Source of the DNA: JAAYCB01 sp012744395
GTDB lineage: Bacteria > Planctomycetota > Planctomycetia > Pirellulales > Thermoguttaceae
Assembly (NCBI GenBank): GCA_028703175.1
Contig: JAQVNJ010000094.1
Span: 1-25,219 of the forward strand
Reading direction: 5' to 3'
DNA length: 25,219 bases
Below, piece after piece: positions 6,564 through 14,208 of this stretch. The stretch's first letter is position 1, and each line of letters opens with the position of its first letter. The notes beneath the pieces were generated by a model. That model worked only from the letters and a program-made list of their open reading frames with translations, searched no databases and was not told where the DNA came from. Made by a program: the position numbers and the translations under genes.

Positions 6564-9138
6564 TCCATCCTCCGTACTTCAGTAGCTTGAAGTGGAAGGT
6601 CTCCAGCCGCTCGGTGTCCACGCCGCCGTTCTGCGAATAGGCCTCCACGGTGGAGAACCCGTAGACCTGATGGCTACGGCCCGCGCTGCGGACCTGGGCG
6701 ACGCCGTAGCCGGCATACAACTCGTCGTTGCCCGGCCGGAGCGGAATCAGCGGCGAGGAGAGCGGCACGATCTGGCTGGTGCCGTCGTCGTTGTTCAGCT
6801 TCACCTGCCCGTCGCCGAGGTACTCGTCCTTTCCGGGCGCGTCGTAGAGCCGCGCCAGGTCGTTCCCGCCCATCCCCTGGACGACGACCTCGGTGAAAAA
6901 TTTCGCCCGGACGAAATACCCCACGCCGTTGAGCTTGCCAAACTCCGAGGTGCCGACGTACGTGTCGTTGCCGGCCGAACCGTAGAGGACCGCGGTATCG
7001 CTGCCGCCGGCGCGGGCGTAGGCGTGAACCTCGGCGAACGCCCGGGCAACCAGTTGAAAGCCTCTTCCCTTGAGAGTCGCCTGGGTCGGGGTGGCCGTGA
7101 AGACATCGTCGCCGGGCGAGTCGTTCAGTTCCGCCGTGTCCGTTCCGCCATCGCCGGCGATAGCCAGCGCCGTGTTGAAACGAACCGCCTGGGTGACCAT
7201 CCCATCCGTGGTCAGCGTTGCCGCGACGGGATCGGCGAGGAAGGCATCATCGCCGGCGGTGCCCCGCAGCGTCGCGACGTCGTTGCCTCCCGTCTTGGCA
7301 TAGGCTTCGACCCGCCCGAAGAATTTCGCGCGGCTGGAGGTTTCGCCGGTGATCATCCGGGCGAAGCCGGCCGCGTGATCGCTCACGAACGTATCATCGC
7401 TGGAGGACCCGTTCAGCCTCGCCAGGTCATTGCCTCCCGCCTTGGCGTAGGCGTGCACCTGGCCAAAGCCCTTGACGCGATTGAAGTATCCGTCGCCGGA
7501 TAGTCTCGCCCACTCGGGCCAACTGACGAACTCGTCGTCGCCGGCGGAGTCGAAGAGGCTGGCAATGTCCGTGCCGCCGGAATTGGCGTAGCCGTGGACC
7601 TCCGCGAAGCCCTTGGCGTGATAGCGGAAGCCGGCGCCGGAGAACGCGACCTCGCCGGGCAGGGCCTCCAGGGTGTCGTCGCCCGGAGAATCGTAGAGGC
7701 TCGCCACGTCGATGCCGCCGTGGCTGGATTCCGCGGCCACGGATTCAAACCGCAAAGCCGTGCTGGCGAAGCCGGGGCCGGCCATCGTGGCTTCCGTGGG
7801 CGTGGCGGAAAACGTGTCGTTGCCGGCGGAATCTTCGAAGATTGCCGTGTCGTTGCCGCTGGAGGCGTAGCCGAACACCCGCGCGAAGTTCTCCGCGCGG
7901 CGCTCCCATCCTTCGCCGGAGAACCAGGCGGCCGCCGGCGTGGCGAAGAACGTGTCGTCGCCGGCCGAATCGTAGAGATGGGCCTCGTCATTTCCGCCGC
8001 TCGCATGGCCGGTTACGTGTTCGAACAGCTTCGCCCGGGTGAAGTAGCCGTCGCCCGACATCCGCGCGAAGTCTTCCCGGGCGACGAAGGTGTCGTCGCC
8101 CATCGAATCGTAGAGGTCGGCCGTGTCGCGGCCCCCGTTCACCGCGTAGGCGTGCACTTCGTCAAACGCGCGGACTTCGTTGTAGCTCTGCGCGGTCCTC
8201 AGGCCGGAGACGGCGGCCCGGCCGACGAACTGGTCGTCGCCGCTGGAGTCGTAGAGACTGGCCACGTCGTATCCCCCGGCGGCCGCTTCCGCGTAGACTT
8301 CACGGAACCCGAGGGCCTGGCTGGAGAACGAGGCGCCGCGGAGCGTGACCTCCGTTGGCGTCGCCGTCAGGACGTCGTTGTCGGGACTGTCATGAAGCTC
8401 GGCGACATCGAAGCCGCCCCCGCTGTGGACGATGATCTCTTCGGTTTTCGTGACGGTTGCCGCGTAATCGGTTCCCGCCAGGTCCAGCCGGCCGGGCTGG
8501 AAGACGGCGTTGTCGTTGCCGACTCCGGTGCGCAGTTCCAGGCGATCCCATCCGGAACCGCCGTCGAGCGTCAGCGAGGCGATGGCGTCGGAGGCAAGTT
8601 CATAATTGACTTTGTTGACGGCCAACTGGTAGGTGCTCGCGGTCCAATCGAACTTGTAGACGTCGTCGCCCGCCGTCCCGTGGACGAGCAGACTCGAGGT
8701 CGAGTCGTCAACCAGGTTGGCCAGCCAGAGATCGGTCCCCGCCGTGGTGCCGGTCAACGTGACGAAATACGTCTCGTTCTCGGCGACATGCCAGTCGATG
8801 CGGGGACTCCCACCGGTCAGCGGATCGTAGTTGGCGTCGTAGAGTTCCACAGTCCCGCCCGCGGTCTCCAATTCGGCGGTGAGAATCCCGGCATGACGGG
8901 TGGTGAGTTGGTAGGTTTGGTCGCCGGTGCTTAGCTCGCGGTAGTCGACGTAACCGAGATCGGTCGTGTCTGAGGGCGCCGCGGCGCTGACCGCGAACAG
9001 GGACGAACCGCCTACGGAAAGCAATGCCCGCTGTTCCATTTGCTCGAAGCGCACGCGTCGAAATCCCTGTCCTTCGGGGGCTCGGCCGCCTCCGCCAAGG
9101 GCCTTCTTCTTGCCTCCAAACAGTTTTTTCCATCCCAT
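6547..9138 (-). CDS. LEPR-XLL-type surface protein built of 48-residue repeats
   Basis: An 863-residue protein starting at ATG 9138, with GGGAG eight bases upstream. A lysine/glycine-rich N-terminus leads to FEQMEQRALLS (31-41), a variant of the LEPR-XLL motif, followed by a hydrophobic stretch (about 44-54). Residues 60-140 resemble a bacterial pre-peptidase C-terminal (PPC) type beta domain, with a Y-F-V-T-L-T-G strand near 124-130. Residues 193 to about 855 hold roughly thirteen copies of the 48-residue unit seen in the convergent sulfatase protein, here better preserved. No catalytic domain is visible. It is likely a fibrous or adhesive cell-surface protein, perhaps calcium-binding through its repeated GDD/GND turns. 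That function is inferred. The TAG stop lies within the last 17 nt of the neighbouring gene. Confidence 0.85.
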   Translation of the reverse strand: MGWKKLFGGKKKALGGGGRAPEGQGFRRVRFEQMEQRALLSVGGSSLFAVSAAAPSDTTDLGYVDYRELSTGDQTYQLTTRHAGILTAELETAGGTVELYDANYDPLTGGSPRIDWHVAENETYFVTLTGTTAGTDLWLANLVDDSTSSLLVHGTAGDDVYKFDWTASTYQLAVNKVNYELASDAIASLTLDGGSGWDRLELRTGVGNDNAVFQPGRLDLAGTDYAATVTKTEEIIVHSGGGFDVAELHDSPDNDVLTATPTEVTLRGASFSSQALGFREVYAEAAAGGYDVASLYDSSGDDQFVGRAAVSGLRTAQSYNEVRAFDEVHAYAVNGGRDTADLYDSMGDDTFVAREDFARMSGDGYFTRAKLFEHVTGHASGGNDEAHLYDSAGDDTFFATPAAAWFSGEGWERRAENFARVFGYASSGNDTAIFEDSAGNDTFSATPTEATMAGPGFASTALRFESVAAESSHGGIDVASLYDSPGDDTLEALPGEVAFSGAGFRYHAKGFAEVHGYANSGGTDIASLFDSAGDDEFVSWPEWARLSGDGYFNRVKGFGQVHAYAKAGGNDLARLNGSSSDDTFVSDHAAGFARMITGETSSRAKFFGRVEAYAKTGGNDVATLRGTAGDDAFLADPVAATLTTDGMVTQAVRFNTALAIAGDGGTDTAELNDSPGDDVFTATPTQATLKGRGFQLVARAFAEVHAYARAGGSDTAVLYGSAGNDTYVGTSEFGKLNGVGYFVRAKFFTEVVVQGMGGNDLARLYDAPGKDEYLGDGQVKLNNDDGTSQIVPLSSPLIPLRPGNDELYAGYGVAQVRSAGRSHQVYGFSTVEAYSQNGGVDTERLETFHFKLLKYGGWITPPG
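6590..8562 (-). repeat. about thirteen tandem 48-residue repeats
   Basis: The unit reads approximately GGxDxAxLYDSxGDDxF, then xAxPxxAxLxGxGY, then xxRAxxFxxVxAYAxxG. The register is kept through almost the whole protein. The last complete unit is altered (a 15-20 residue insertion near PLSSPLIPL) and a partial unit ends the protein. Confidence 0.8.
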
Positions 9139-9756
9139 GACTCAGACTCCCGATTCTCCCAGGGTGGCCTGGACTGTTCTCTAGCTCGCGCGCCGGAAGT
9201 GACTCTCGATCGGCCGCCCGCCGGCAAGATCGCGTCGCCGCGGGAGGCGCGCAGAAGCCGTCCCTTGTCTCTATGTAATGGTTACGGCAAGTTGACGGGC
9301 AAAACTTTCCCTAAAACCGGTATAAACACAACAATGCCCCGTCCGACGAGGGGGTTCCCGCTGGTTGCGGGAATTGCGGCGGCTTTCGCGCCGGCTCTTG
9401 CACCCTCCTGAAAGTCGTCAAAATCGCTTCTCATTCCCTCAAGTGCGAGCCAGGACTACCCAAAGGGGCTATGCAGTTTTTTCGCGGAGTGTAGGATTAA
9501 CAAAGACCACGTATCGGGACGGTTGCCGGATGCCGCTGCGGGCGGCCGTCTGTGGAAGAGGTGGTTGGCGGCTTGGCGGTGTCTCTTCAAGCAAGGTTCC
9601 ACGTTCGATTCCCGATCGGCAAGAGGGGACACGCCGGGCCCTTGGCGGGCGGCGCCCGACCGAGGGAGTGTGGGCCTGGAACCTCGAATTTTGGACTTGT
9701 CTCTGTTCGGTGCGTCTGCCTGGTTCTATCTCGATTCAATCCGGGAGAGATATCTC
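9139..9756. other. 618-nt divergent intergenic region without a supported gene
   Basis: It separates the start of the minus-strand repeat protein from the start of the DUF1573 gene and must hold both promoters. An AT-richer island at about 9280-9345 includes TTGACG (9292-9297) and TATAAA (9321-9326), but their 23-nt spacing is too long for a standard promoter. The open frame that extends the DUF1573 gene upstream to 9523 lacks a signal peptide at its N-terminus and is not taken as coding. Confidence 0.5.
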
Positions 9757-10743
9757 ATGAAAGCTGGAACGATGATTGCGATGGCGATCCTGGTGGTCGT
9801 CTTGCCCGCGGAAGCGTTCGGCCAGAAATGGGCTGTCGACATGTTTGAATCGACGAGCCATGACTTCGGCTGCGTGGCCCGCGGGGCCAAGGCCGAGTAC
9901 GAGTTTGTCCTGAAGAACCCGTTCATGGACGACGTGCAGATCAGCGGTGCCTACGCCAGCTGTGGCTGCACGAGCGTGGAGGTCACCAAACCGGCTTTGA
10001 AGACCTATGAGAGCGGTTCGATCCTCGCGAGGCTGAACACCGATCGGTTCGTAGGTCAACGCGGGGCCACGATTACGGTCCATTTCAATCGTCCGCAACG
10101 GGCAACGGTTCGCCTGAAGGTCTCCGGCACGATCCACAACGATCTCGTCGTCAGCCCGTCGAGTGCGGACCTGGGGACCGTGGAGGAGGGCGTCGGCGCC
10201 GAGCGCAGGATCTCCGTGCGTTACGCGGGCGCTCGGGAACTTCAGATCGTCGACGTCAAGAGCGCCAATCCCCACGTTTCCGCGCGGATCATGCCGTCCG
10301 CAGGCGTCCACCAGGCGAGTTGCGAGGTGGTTGTCCAACTGGACGAGAAAGCGCCGCCGGGCTATCTCAAGGACAACCTGCTGCTGGTGACGACGAACCA
10401 GCAGTTGCGCCAGATTCCCGTGATGGTCGAGGCCCGAATCCTGCCGGAGGTGACGGTCACGCCCGACGCGCTCTTCCTGGGCGTCCTGAAGCCCGGGCAG
10501 AAGGTGACGAGGAACGTTGTCGTGCGCGGGAACAAGCCCTTCCTGATCCAGTCGATCACCGCGGATCGAGACGGCATCGAGTTCGACACGGCGGGCGCGG
10601 GCACGCCGCGGCCGATTCACCTCGTGCCGGTGACGATCACGGCGGACGCCGCGCCCGGAGCCATGGTTCACAGGGCGACGATCCGGACGGACCTGTCGTC
10701 GCGGGGGCCGGAGTTGAACAGCTATGCGGTCGTCGAGCCGTAA
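9757..10743 (+). CDS. DUF1573 domain protein, exported
   Basis: A 328-residue protein. ATG 9757 is chosen although the frame is open from 9523, because it gives a clear signal peptide (MKAGTMIAMAILVVVLPAEAFGQ, cleavage near 22) and has GGGAGAG about 8 nt upstream. The mature protein starts with the DUF1573 signature: HDFG (35-38), a beta-rich segment, and SCGCT (68-72). Two further Ig-like beta segments follow (about 125-220 and 225-328), the last beginning VTVTPDALFLGVLKPGQ. DUF1573 proteins are common in planctomycetes and Bacteroidetes and have no firmly known function. The SCGCT cysteines may be redox- or metal-linked (speculation). It converges on the cytochrome-like gene with a 39-nt gap. 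Confidence 0.85.
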   Translation: MKAGTMIAMAILVVVLPAEAFGQKWAVDMFESTSHDFGCVARGAKAEYEFVLKNPFMDDVQISGAYASCGCTSVEVTKPALKTYESGSILARLNTDRFVGQRGATITVHFNRPQRATVRLKVSGTIHNDLVVSPSSADLGTVEEGVGAERRISVRYAGARELQIVDVKSANPHVSARIMPSAGVHQASCEVVVQLDEKAPPGYLKDNLLLVTTNQQLRQIPVMVEARILPEVTVTPDALFLGVLKPGQKVTRNVVVRGNKPFLIQSITADRDGIEFDTAGAGTPRPIHLVPVTITADAAPGAMVHRATIRTDLSSRGPELNSYAVVEP

Positions 10744-10761
10744 GGCTCGCGGTCTGGCTGG

Positions 10762-10778
10762 CCGGCGTTCCGCGCCGG
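10762..10778. terminator. GC hairpin between convergent genes, possible bidirectional terminator
   Basis: CCGGCG (10762-10767) pairs with CGCCGG (10773-10778) around a 5-nt loop, inside the 39-nt gap between the DUF1573 gene and the cytochrome-like gene. No T tract is present on either strand, so the call is weak and rests on position. Confidence 0.35.
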
Positions 10779-10782
10779 GAGG

Positions 10783-11211
10783 TCAGTTCGGCGTCTCTCC
10801 CTTTTCCGCCGCCGATGCTCCGCCCGGCAGCTTGCCCTGCTGGATCAACTGGCCGAACGTCGGCGAGTTCTTGTCTTGGGCGTTGGCAGGCAGCTTCTCG
10901 ACCTTGGCCAGCGCGCTGTGGATCTTGTCCTTGTTGGCCTTGTCGGTCTTGTTGTCGAGCAGTTTCGCCAACTCGACCCCGTACGGATTCCGGTCCTTCT
11001 TGCTCTTGCCGACGTGGCAGACGAAGCATTTCGCCTCTTCGACGAGCCTGGCGAAATCCTGGTCCTTCCTCTCCTTGCCCTCCTTCTTCACGTACTTGGC
11101 CGTGAACTCGTCGGCGAACGGTTTGATCGCGTGGGCGGGGCCGGCGGCCGGACCTGCCGTCAGGAGAAGGGCCAGAAGCCCCAAGCACCCGGTCAGCAAT
11201 GCTCTCTTCAT
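10783..11211 (-). CDS. small exported monohaem cytochrome c-like protein
   Basis: A 142-residue protein from ATG 11211, with GAAGGA nine bases upstream. Residues 1-28 are a classical Sec signal peptide (MKRALLTGC, hydrophobic core, cleavage at AHA). The mature part is short, lysine-rich and soluble. It carries one haem-binding CxxCH motif, CFVCH (62-66), followed by VGKSKKDRNPYG. No distal methionine can be assigned with confidence. A periplasmic electron-carrying role is possible, but the family was not recognised. It is the last gene of the minus-strand block, 148 nt behind the phosphatase gene, and seems to have its own promoter. Confidence 0.78.
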   Translation of the reverse strand: MKRALLTGCLGLLALLLTAGPAAGPAHAIKPFADEFTAKYVKKEGKERKDQDFARLVEEAKCFVCHVGKSKKDRNPYGVELAKLLDNKTDKANKDKIHSALAKVEKLPANAQDKNSPTFGQLIQQGKLPGGASAAEKGETPN

Positions 11212-11277
11212 GCGTTTCGTTCCTTCGTTTCTCTCCAGCGGAATGATCGCTCGCGGCCACCAGGCGGACAACACCTG

Positions 11278-11306
11278 ATTAGGCCGCATCGGCCCGCCCC
11301 TGTCAA
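11278..11306 (-). promoter_or_regulatory. candidate promoter of the cytochrome-like gene
   Basis: On the minus strand a perfect TTGACA (11306-11301) is followed after 17 nt by CCTAAT (11283-11278). The -10 element matches four of six positions, lacking the first two. Transcription would start near 11271, giving a leader of about 60 nt. Confidence 0.4.
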
Positions 11307-11359
11307 CCGCCACGGCGCCAGGCGGCCGCCGCTCCGCCGCTCCCGCGGCCGCCGTCGCG

Positions 11360-12019
11360 TCAGCTCGTTCGCAGCCTTCCATTCCGGTCGGCCTGCCAGA
11401 GGCGGCCGGTGTCGACGTCGAGGGCGGTCAGCCACCCCTCTCCATAGACATGGGTGTCGATGCACTTGATGTGCCCCGCGTCGAGCACTTCACCGCTCTT
11501 CTGGGAAGTATGGCCGCAGATGCAGGTCTTGCCCGAGCGGTGCGGCTTGGGCAGCTTCGCGCGCAGAGAATCCCAGCGGAGGACTTCGGCGGGCTGCTTG
11601 GCGAGGGGCTTGCGCGGGAGGTAGGTGGCGTGCACGAAGAAATGCGTGGCCGTCTCGAAATACGGCCGGCACGACCGGAGGAACTCCACGTGCTCCGCGG
11701 GAATTCCGGCCGGGTGGTTGACGCCATACGACTCCATCGTCGCCAGCCCCCCGAAGCTTAGCCAATTGCCCAGCAGGTACTGGTGGCCTTCGAGAATCGC
11801 CAGCAGCATCTCCTCGTGGTTGCCGAGAATCGGCACGACTTGGGTCTGGCCGCTCAGCTCGATCAGGCGATCGACGACGCGATTGCTCTCCGGGCCGCGA
11901 TCGATGAAATCGCCCAGCACGACAACCAGGTCGTCCACCTGGGGCAGAATCTCCGCCAGAATCGACTCCAGCGCGCGAAAACAGCCATGAATGTCGCCGA
12001 TCGCGAAAACACGCGTCAT
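11360..12019 (-). CDS. PPP-family metallophosphoesterase (bacterial serine/threonine phosphatase-like)
   Basis: A 219-residue cytoplasmic protein with all the metal-binding signatures of the PPP family in order: GDIHG (8-12), GDFIDRG (36-42), GNHEE (66-70), a histidine in FFVHA (H130) and GHT (169-171). These ligands hold a dinuclear metal centre for phosphomonoester or nucleotide hydrolysis. Length and motifs fit bacterial PrpA/ApaH-like phosphatases. The true substrate (phosphoprotein or Ap4A) cannot be told from sequence. Its ATG overlaps the TGA of the upstream PH-like membrane protein gene (ATGA), so translation of the two is probably coupled. Confidence 0.9.
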   Translation of the reverse strand: MTRVFAIGDIHGCFRALESILAEILPQVDDLVVVLGDFIDRGPESNRVVDRLIELSGQTQVVPILGNHEEMLLAILEGHQYLLGNWLSFGGLATMESYGVNHPAGIPAEHVEFLRSCRPYFETATHFFVHATYLPRKPLAKQPAEVLRWDSLRAKLPKPHRSGKTCICGHTSQKSGEVLDAGHIKCIDTHVYGEGWLTALDVDTGRLWQADRNGRLRTS

Positions 12020-12462
12020 GATGCCTCAGTCTTGGCCGCAAGAAACGCCGCCAGCCCGCCAGCGTCGTCGGTTCCGAGCCGGATCGTTCTCCGGGCGGTC
12101 TTGATCTTCACGCAGTCAAAGCCCCAGACATTATATGTCATTCCGCGACCGGGCATCCAGTGGACGCCCCAACCATCGAGAAACGTGGTCTTCGCCGGCT
12201 CGACCGATTCGATATCGCGGTAGAGGATCTGGGTCCGCCATACGGGCGGGGGACCGAAGTAGACGCCGAGGCGATCCCCCTCGTCGCGGATCGTCAGCCG
12301 CGAGAAGCCCTCGCAGACGAGCACGACCAGCAGCAGCGCCGCGCCGATCACCACCGCGGCGAGCGCGTCGTCGCCGACGGACCAGATCAGCGGGACCATG
12401 CCCGCGGCCGCCACGTATCCCAGGTATCTCCCCGGCCCTCGCTGTGTGTGTTCGTAGCCCAC
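12016..12462 (-). CDS. small membrane protein with a bacterial PH-like domain
   Basis: A 148-residue protein. GTG 12462 is chosen because GGAGG lies five bases upstream. The frame stays open further up, but there it runs antisense-free inside the 3' end of the DUF1080 gene and gives non-membrane, Arg/Gly-rich sequence. Residues 11-48 form two hydrophobic helices (YLGYVAAAGMVPLIW and LAAVVIGAALLLVVLVC). The rest is a beta-rich domain beginning LTIRDEGDRLGVYFGPPP, with ILYRDIESVEP and GWGVHWMPGRGMTYNVWG, as in short two-helix bPH-type proteins. Function unknown. It is translationally coupled to the phosphatase gene by a 4-nt overlap. Confidence 0.72.
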   Translation of the reverse strand: MGYEHTQRGPGRYLGYVAAAGMVPLIWSVGDDALAAVVIGAALLLVVLVCEGFSRLTIRDEGDRLGVYFGPPPVWRTQILYRDIESVEPAKTTFLDGWGVHWMPGRGMTYNVWGFDCVKIKTARRTIRLGTDDAGGLAAFLAAKTEAS

Positions 12463-12500
12463 GTGCGCCTCCACGCCCGGCTGGCAGTTCGCCCCGCCAG

Positions 12501-13280
12501 CTATTCGCGTTTCGCGTCCGGTTCTTTCGGGCGCGCGGGCGGTCTGTCGGCCAGAGGGCGGAAGCGGATGTTCCGCAGCGCCGCGGTGGTGTACCAGGTG
12601 GCGATTCCCAAGGGCTGCGTGGGCTCGACTTCCCAGCGGATCGAAAGCTGCCGGTTGGCCGATTCCAGGTCGACGATCTGCTCCTGGTCGAGCCAGGCGG
12701 CGATTCGATCCCTGGCCACCCGCACGCGGATGCGGTACCACTGCTTCTGCTTATATTCCTGGAATGTGCAGGTCTCGTTGTCGATCGCCGAATCGCCGTC
12801 GATGTTCGAAAGACCCGTCGTCTGCCCCCCCCAACCGCCGCAGACAAGCGTCAGCCACCTGTCCCCCACCGGGAACGTCAGCCCGCAGAAGAAATCGTCC
12901 CCCTCCACGCGCATCGCCTCCAGGGCGATCTCGTAATCGATCTTCGGAAACTTGCCGCTCCACTTGATCCCCGTGGCCGGCAAGCCCGCCTTCAAAAGGA
13001 TCTGCCGATCCTCGACAAGAACCTCGCCGTGGCGCTCGAAGTCCGCCTCGGCGACGACTTTCCAGTCGCCCAGCGACTTGCCGTCGAAGAGGCTGATCCA
13101 ACCTTCCTTGTCGGGCTGTTTCGCTTCCGGTCCCCCCGCCGCGGCGGCTTGCGGCTGGGCCCCGGGCGGCTGCTTTGCCTCCCCGGCCGGAGCGGAGACC
13201 GCGGCCAGCGCGAGGCCCAGCGCTGCAGACACCGCGATGGCCCGTGTGCGGAAAAGAACGCAGCGGCGGAATCGGATCAT
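12501..13280 (-). CDS. DUF1080 (3-keto-disaccharide hydrolase-like) secreted protein, copy A
   Basis: A 259-residue protein. ATG 13280 is preceded by a perfect AGGAGG at seven bases. Residues 1-34 are a signal peptide (arginine-rich start, AIAVSAALGLALAAVSA core). An Ala/Pro/Gln-rich linker follows to about 58. The DUF1080 jelly-roll domain begins with WISLFDGKSLGDWK (61-74), the family's usual opening, and ends with ALRNIRFRPL. A Pro/Lys/Glu-rich tail closes it. DUF1080 proteins are concanavalin-like; some are now called 3-keto-disaccharide hydrolases. Whether this copy is catalytic or only binds glycans cannot be seen. It is homologous to the gene just upstream, 57 nt away. Confidence 0.85.
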   Translation of the reverse strand: MIRFRRCVLFRTRAIAVSAALGLALAAVSAPAGEAKQPPGAQPQAAAAGGPEAKQPDKEGWISLFDGKSLGDWKVVAEADFERHGEVLVEDRQILLKAGLPATGIKWSGKFPKIDYEIALEAMRVEGDDFFCGLTFPVGDRWLTLVCGGWGGQTTGLSNIDGDSAIDNETCTFQEYKQKQWYRIRVRVARDRIAAWLDQEQIVDLESANRQLSIRWEVEPTQPLGIATWYTTAALRNIRFRPLADRPPARPKEPDAKRE

Positions 13281-13337
13281 GGCATTACCTCCTGGCGGCA
13301 AGCGATTGGACGGCTGGCGGAATCTCCGGCGGGCGGT

Positions 13338-14183
13338 TCAGTCCCAGCGATCCCGGACGGGAATCTCCTCGACCTCCTCCGGTTTGAGCGCGCGGATTTC
13401 GAGTTTTCGCAGTTGGCCTTCCGTGCACCAGGTGGCAATCCCGAAGGGCCGGCACAAATCCACTTCATCGCGAATGGAGATCTTGCGCCCCTTGGTCGCC
13501 AAGTCGACCACCTTCTCGTTGTCGATCCACGCCTCGATCCGCTGCTGGCTGACGCGGATGCGGATGCGGTACCACTGCTTGTCTTTGAACGACATGTACT
13601 TCGTCGTGATGTTGTCGGCAGCGTCGTAGTAATCGACGCACGACAGGCCGACCACCGCGCCGGCCCAACCGCCCACCACGAGGCTGCACGGATCGTCGTT
13701 GTACGGGAACGTCGTCGTGGCGAAGAAGTCGTTCCCCATCATCCGCCGCGCTTGCATGCGGAACTCGTAGTTGATCTTGGGCAGTTCGCCCGTGTAGGCG
13801 ATCCCCGTTACGCCGTCGCCCATGCCGATCGAGATCGCTCCATCGACGACCTTGACCTCGCCATCGCCGCCGAACTTGGGGACCTTCCAGCCCTTGAGCG
13901 TCGTGCCGTCGAAGATGCTCCGCCAAGCGTGGGGATCCTTCGGCCTGGCGGCTTCCTTCTTTTCTTCGGCCTTGGGATTCTCGTCCTTTGCCCCGGCCGC
14001 GGGCTTCTCTTGAGCGGTGTTCGGCAATCCCGCGCCGTCCGCCCGCGGCACGTCGGCGGCCGGGAGATTGGCGGCCGCGATCAGCGCGGCGATCGCGGCG
14101 AGAACGCACGCCAGCGGAAGTCGCGCGGGCCGCACCGAACGTGCGCAAACACTGCTCGGACAAGTAGCTTGTTGGCGGTTCAT
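13338..14183 (-). CDS. DUF1080 (3-keto-disaccharide hydrolase-like) secreted protein, copy B
   Basis: A 281-residue protein from ATG 14183 with GGAGA six bases upstream. Residues 1-43 form a long signal peptide (hydrophobic LACVLAAIAALIAAANLPAA). A charged, Lys/Glu-rich linker follows (about 44-85). The DUF1080 domain starts at WRSIFDGTTLKGWK (87-100) and includes INYEFRMQARRMMGNDFF and KQWYRIRIRVSQQRIEAWID. It aligns with copy A throughout the domain, including the closing GIATW segment. The gap to the MFS stop codon is 25 nt, so the two DUF1080 genes and the carrier probably form one transcript. That points to extracellular sugar-derivative processing linked to uptake (inference). Confidence 0.87.
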   Translation of the reverse strand: MNRQQATCPSSVCARSVRPARLPLACVLAAIAALIAAANLPAADVPRADGAGLPNTAQEKPAAGAKDENPKAEEKKEAARPKDPHAWRSIFDGTTLKGWKVPKFGGDGEVKVVDGAISIGMGDGVTGIAYTGELPKINYEFRMQARRMMGNDFFATTTFPYNDDPCSLVVGGWAGAVVGLSCVDYYDAADNITTKYMSFKDKQWYRIRIRVSQQRIEAWIDNEKVVDLATKGRKISIRDEVDLCRPFGIATWCTEGQLRKLEIRALKPEEVEEIPVRDRWD

Positions 14184-14208
14184 GACAGGTCTCCGTTGGA
14201 TTGATTGC

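Noticed and set aside
2280..8562. RTX (hemolysin-type calcium-binding) nonapeptide repeats
   Set aside because: GDD and GND turns are present, but the GGxGxDxUx nine-residue periodicity is absent; the true period is 48 residues.
9523..9756. Upstream extension of the DUF1573 frame by 78 codons
   Set aside because: It would bury the signal peptide in the interior. The ATG at 9757 has a Shine-Dalgarno sequence and a proper signal peptide.
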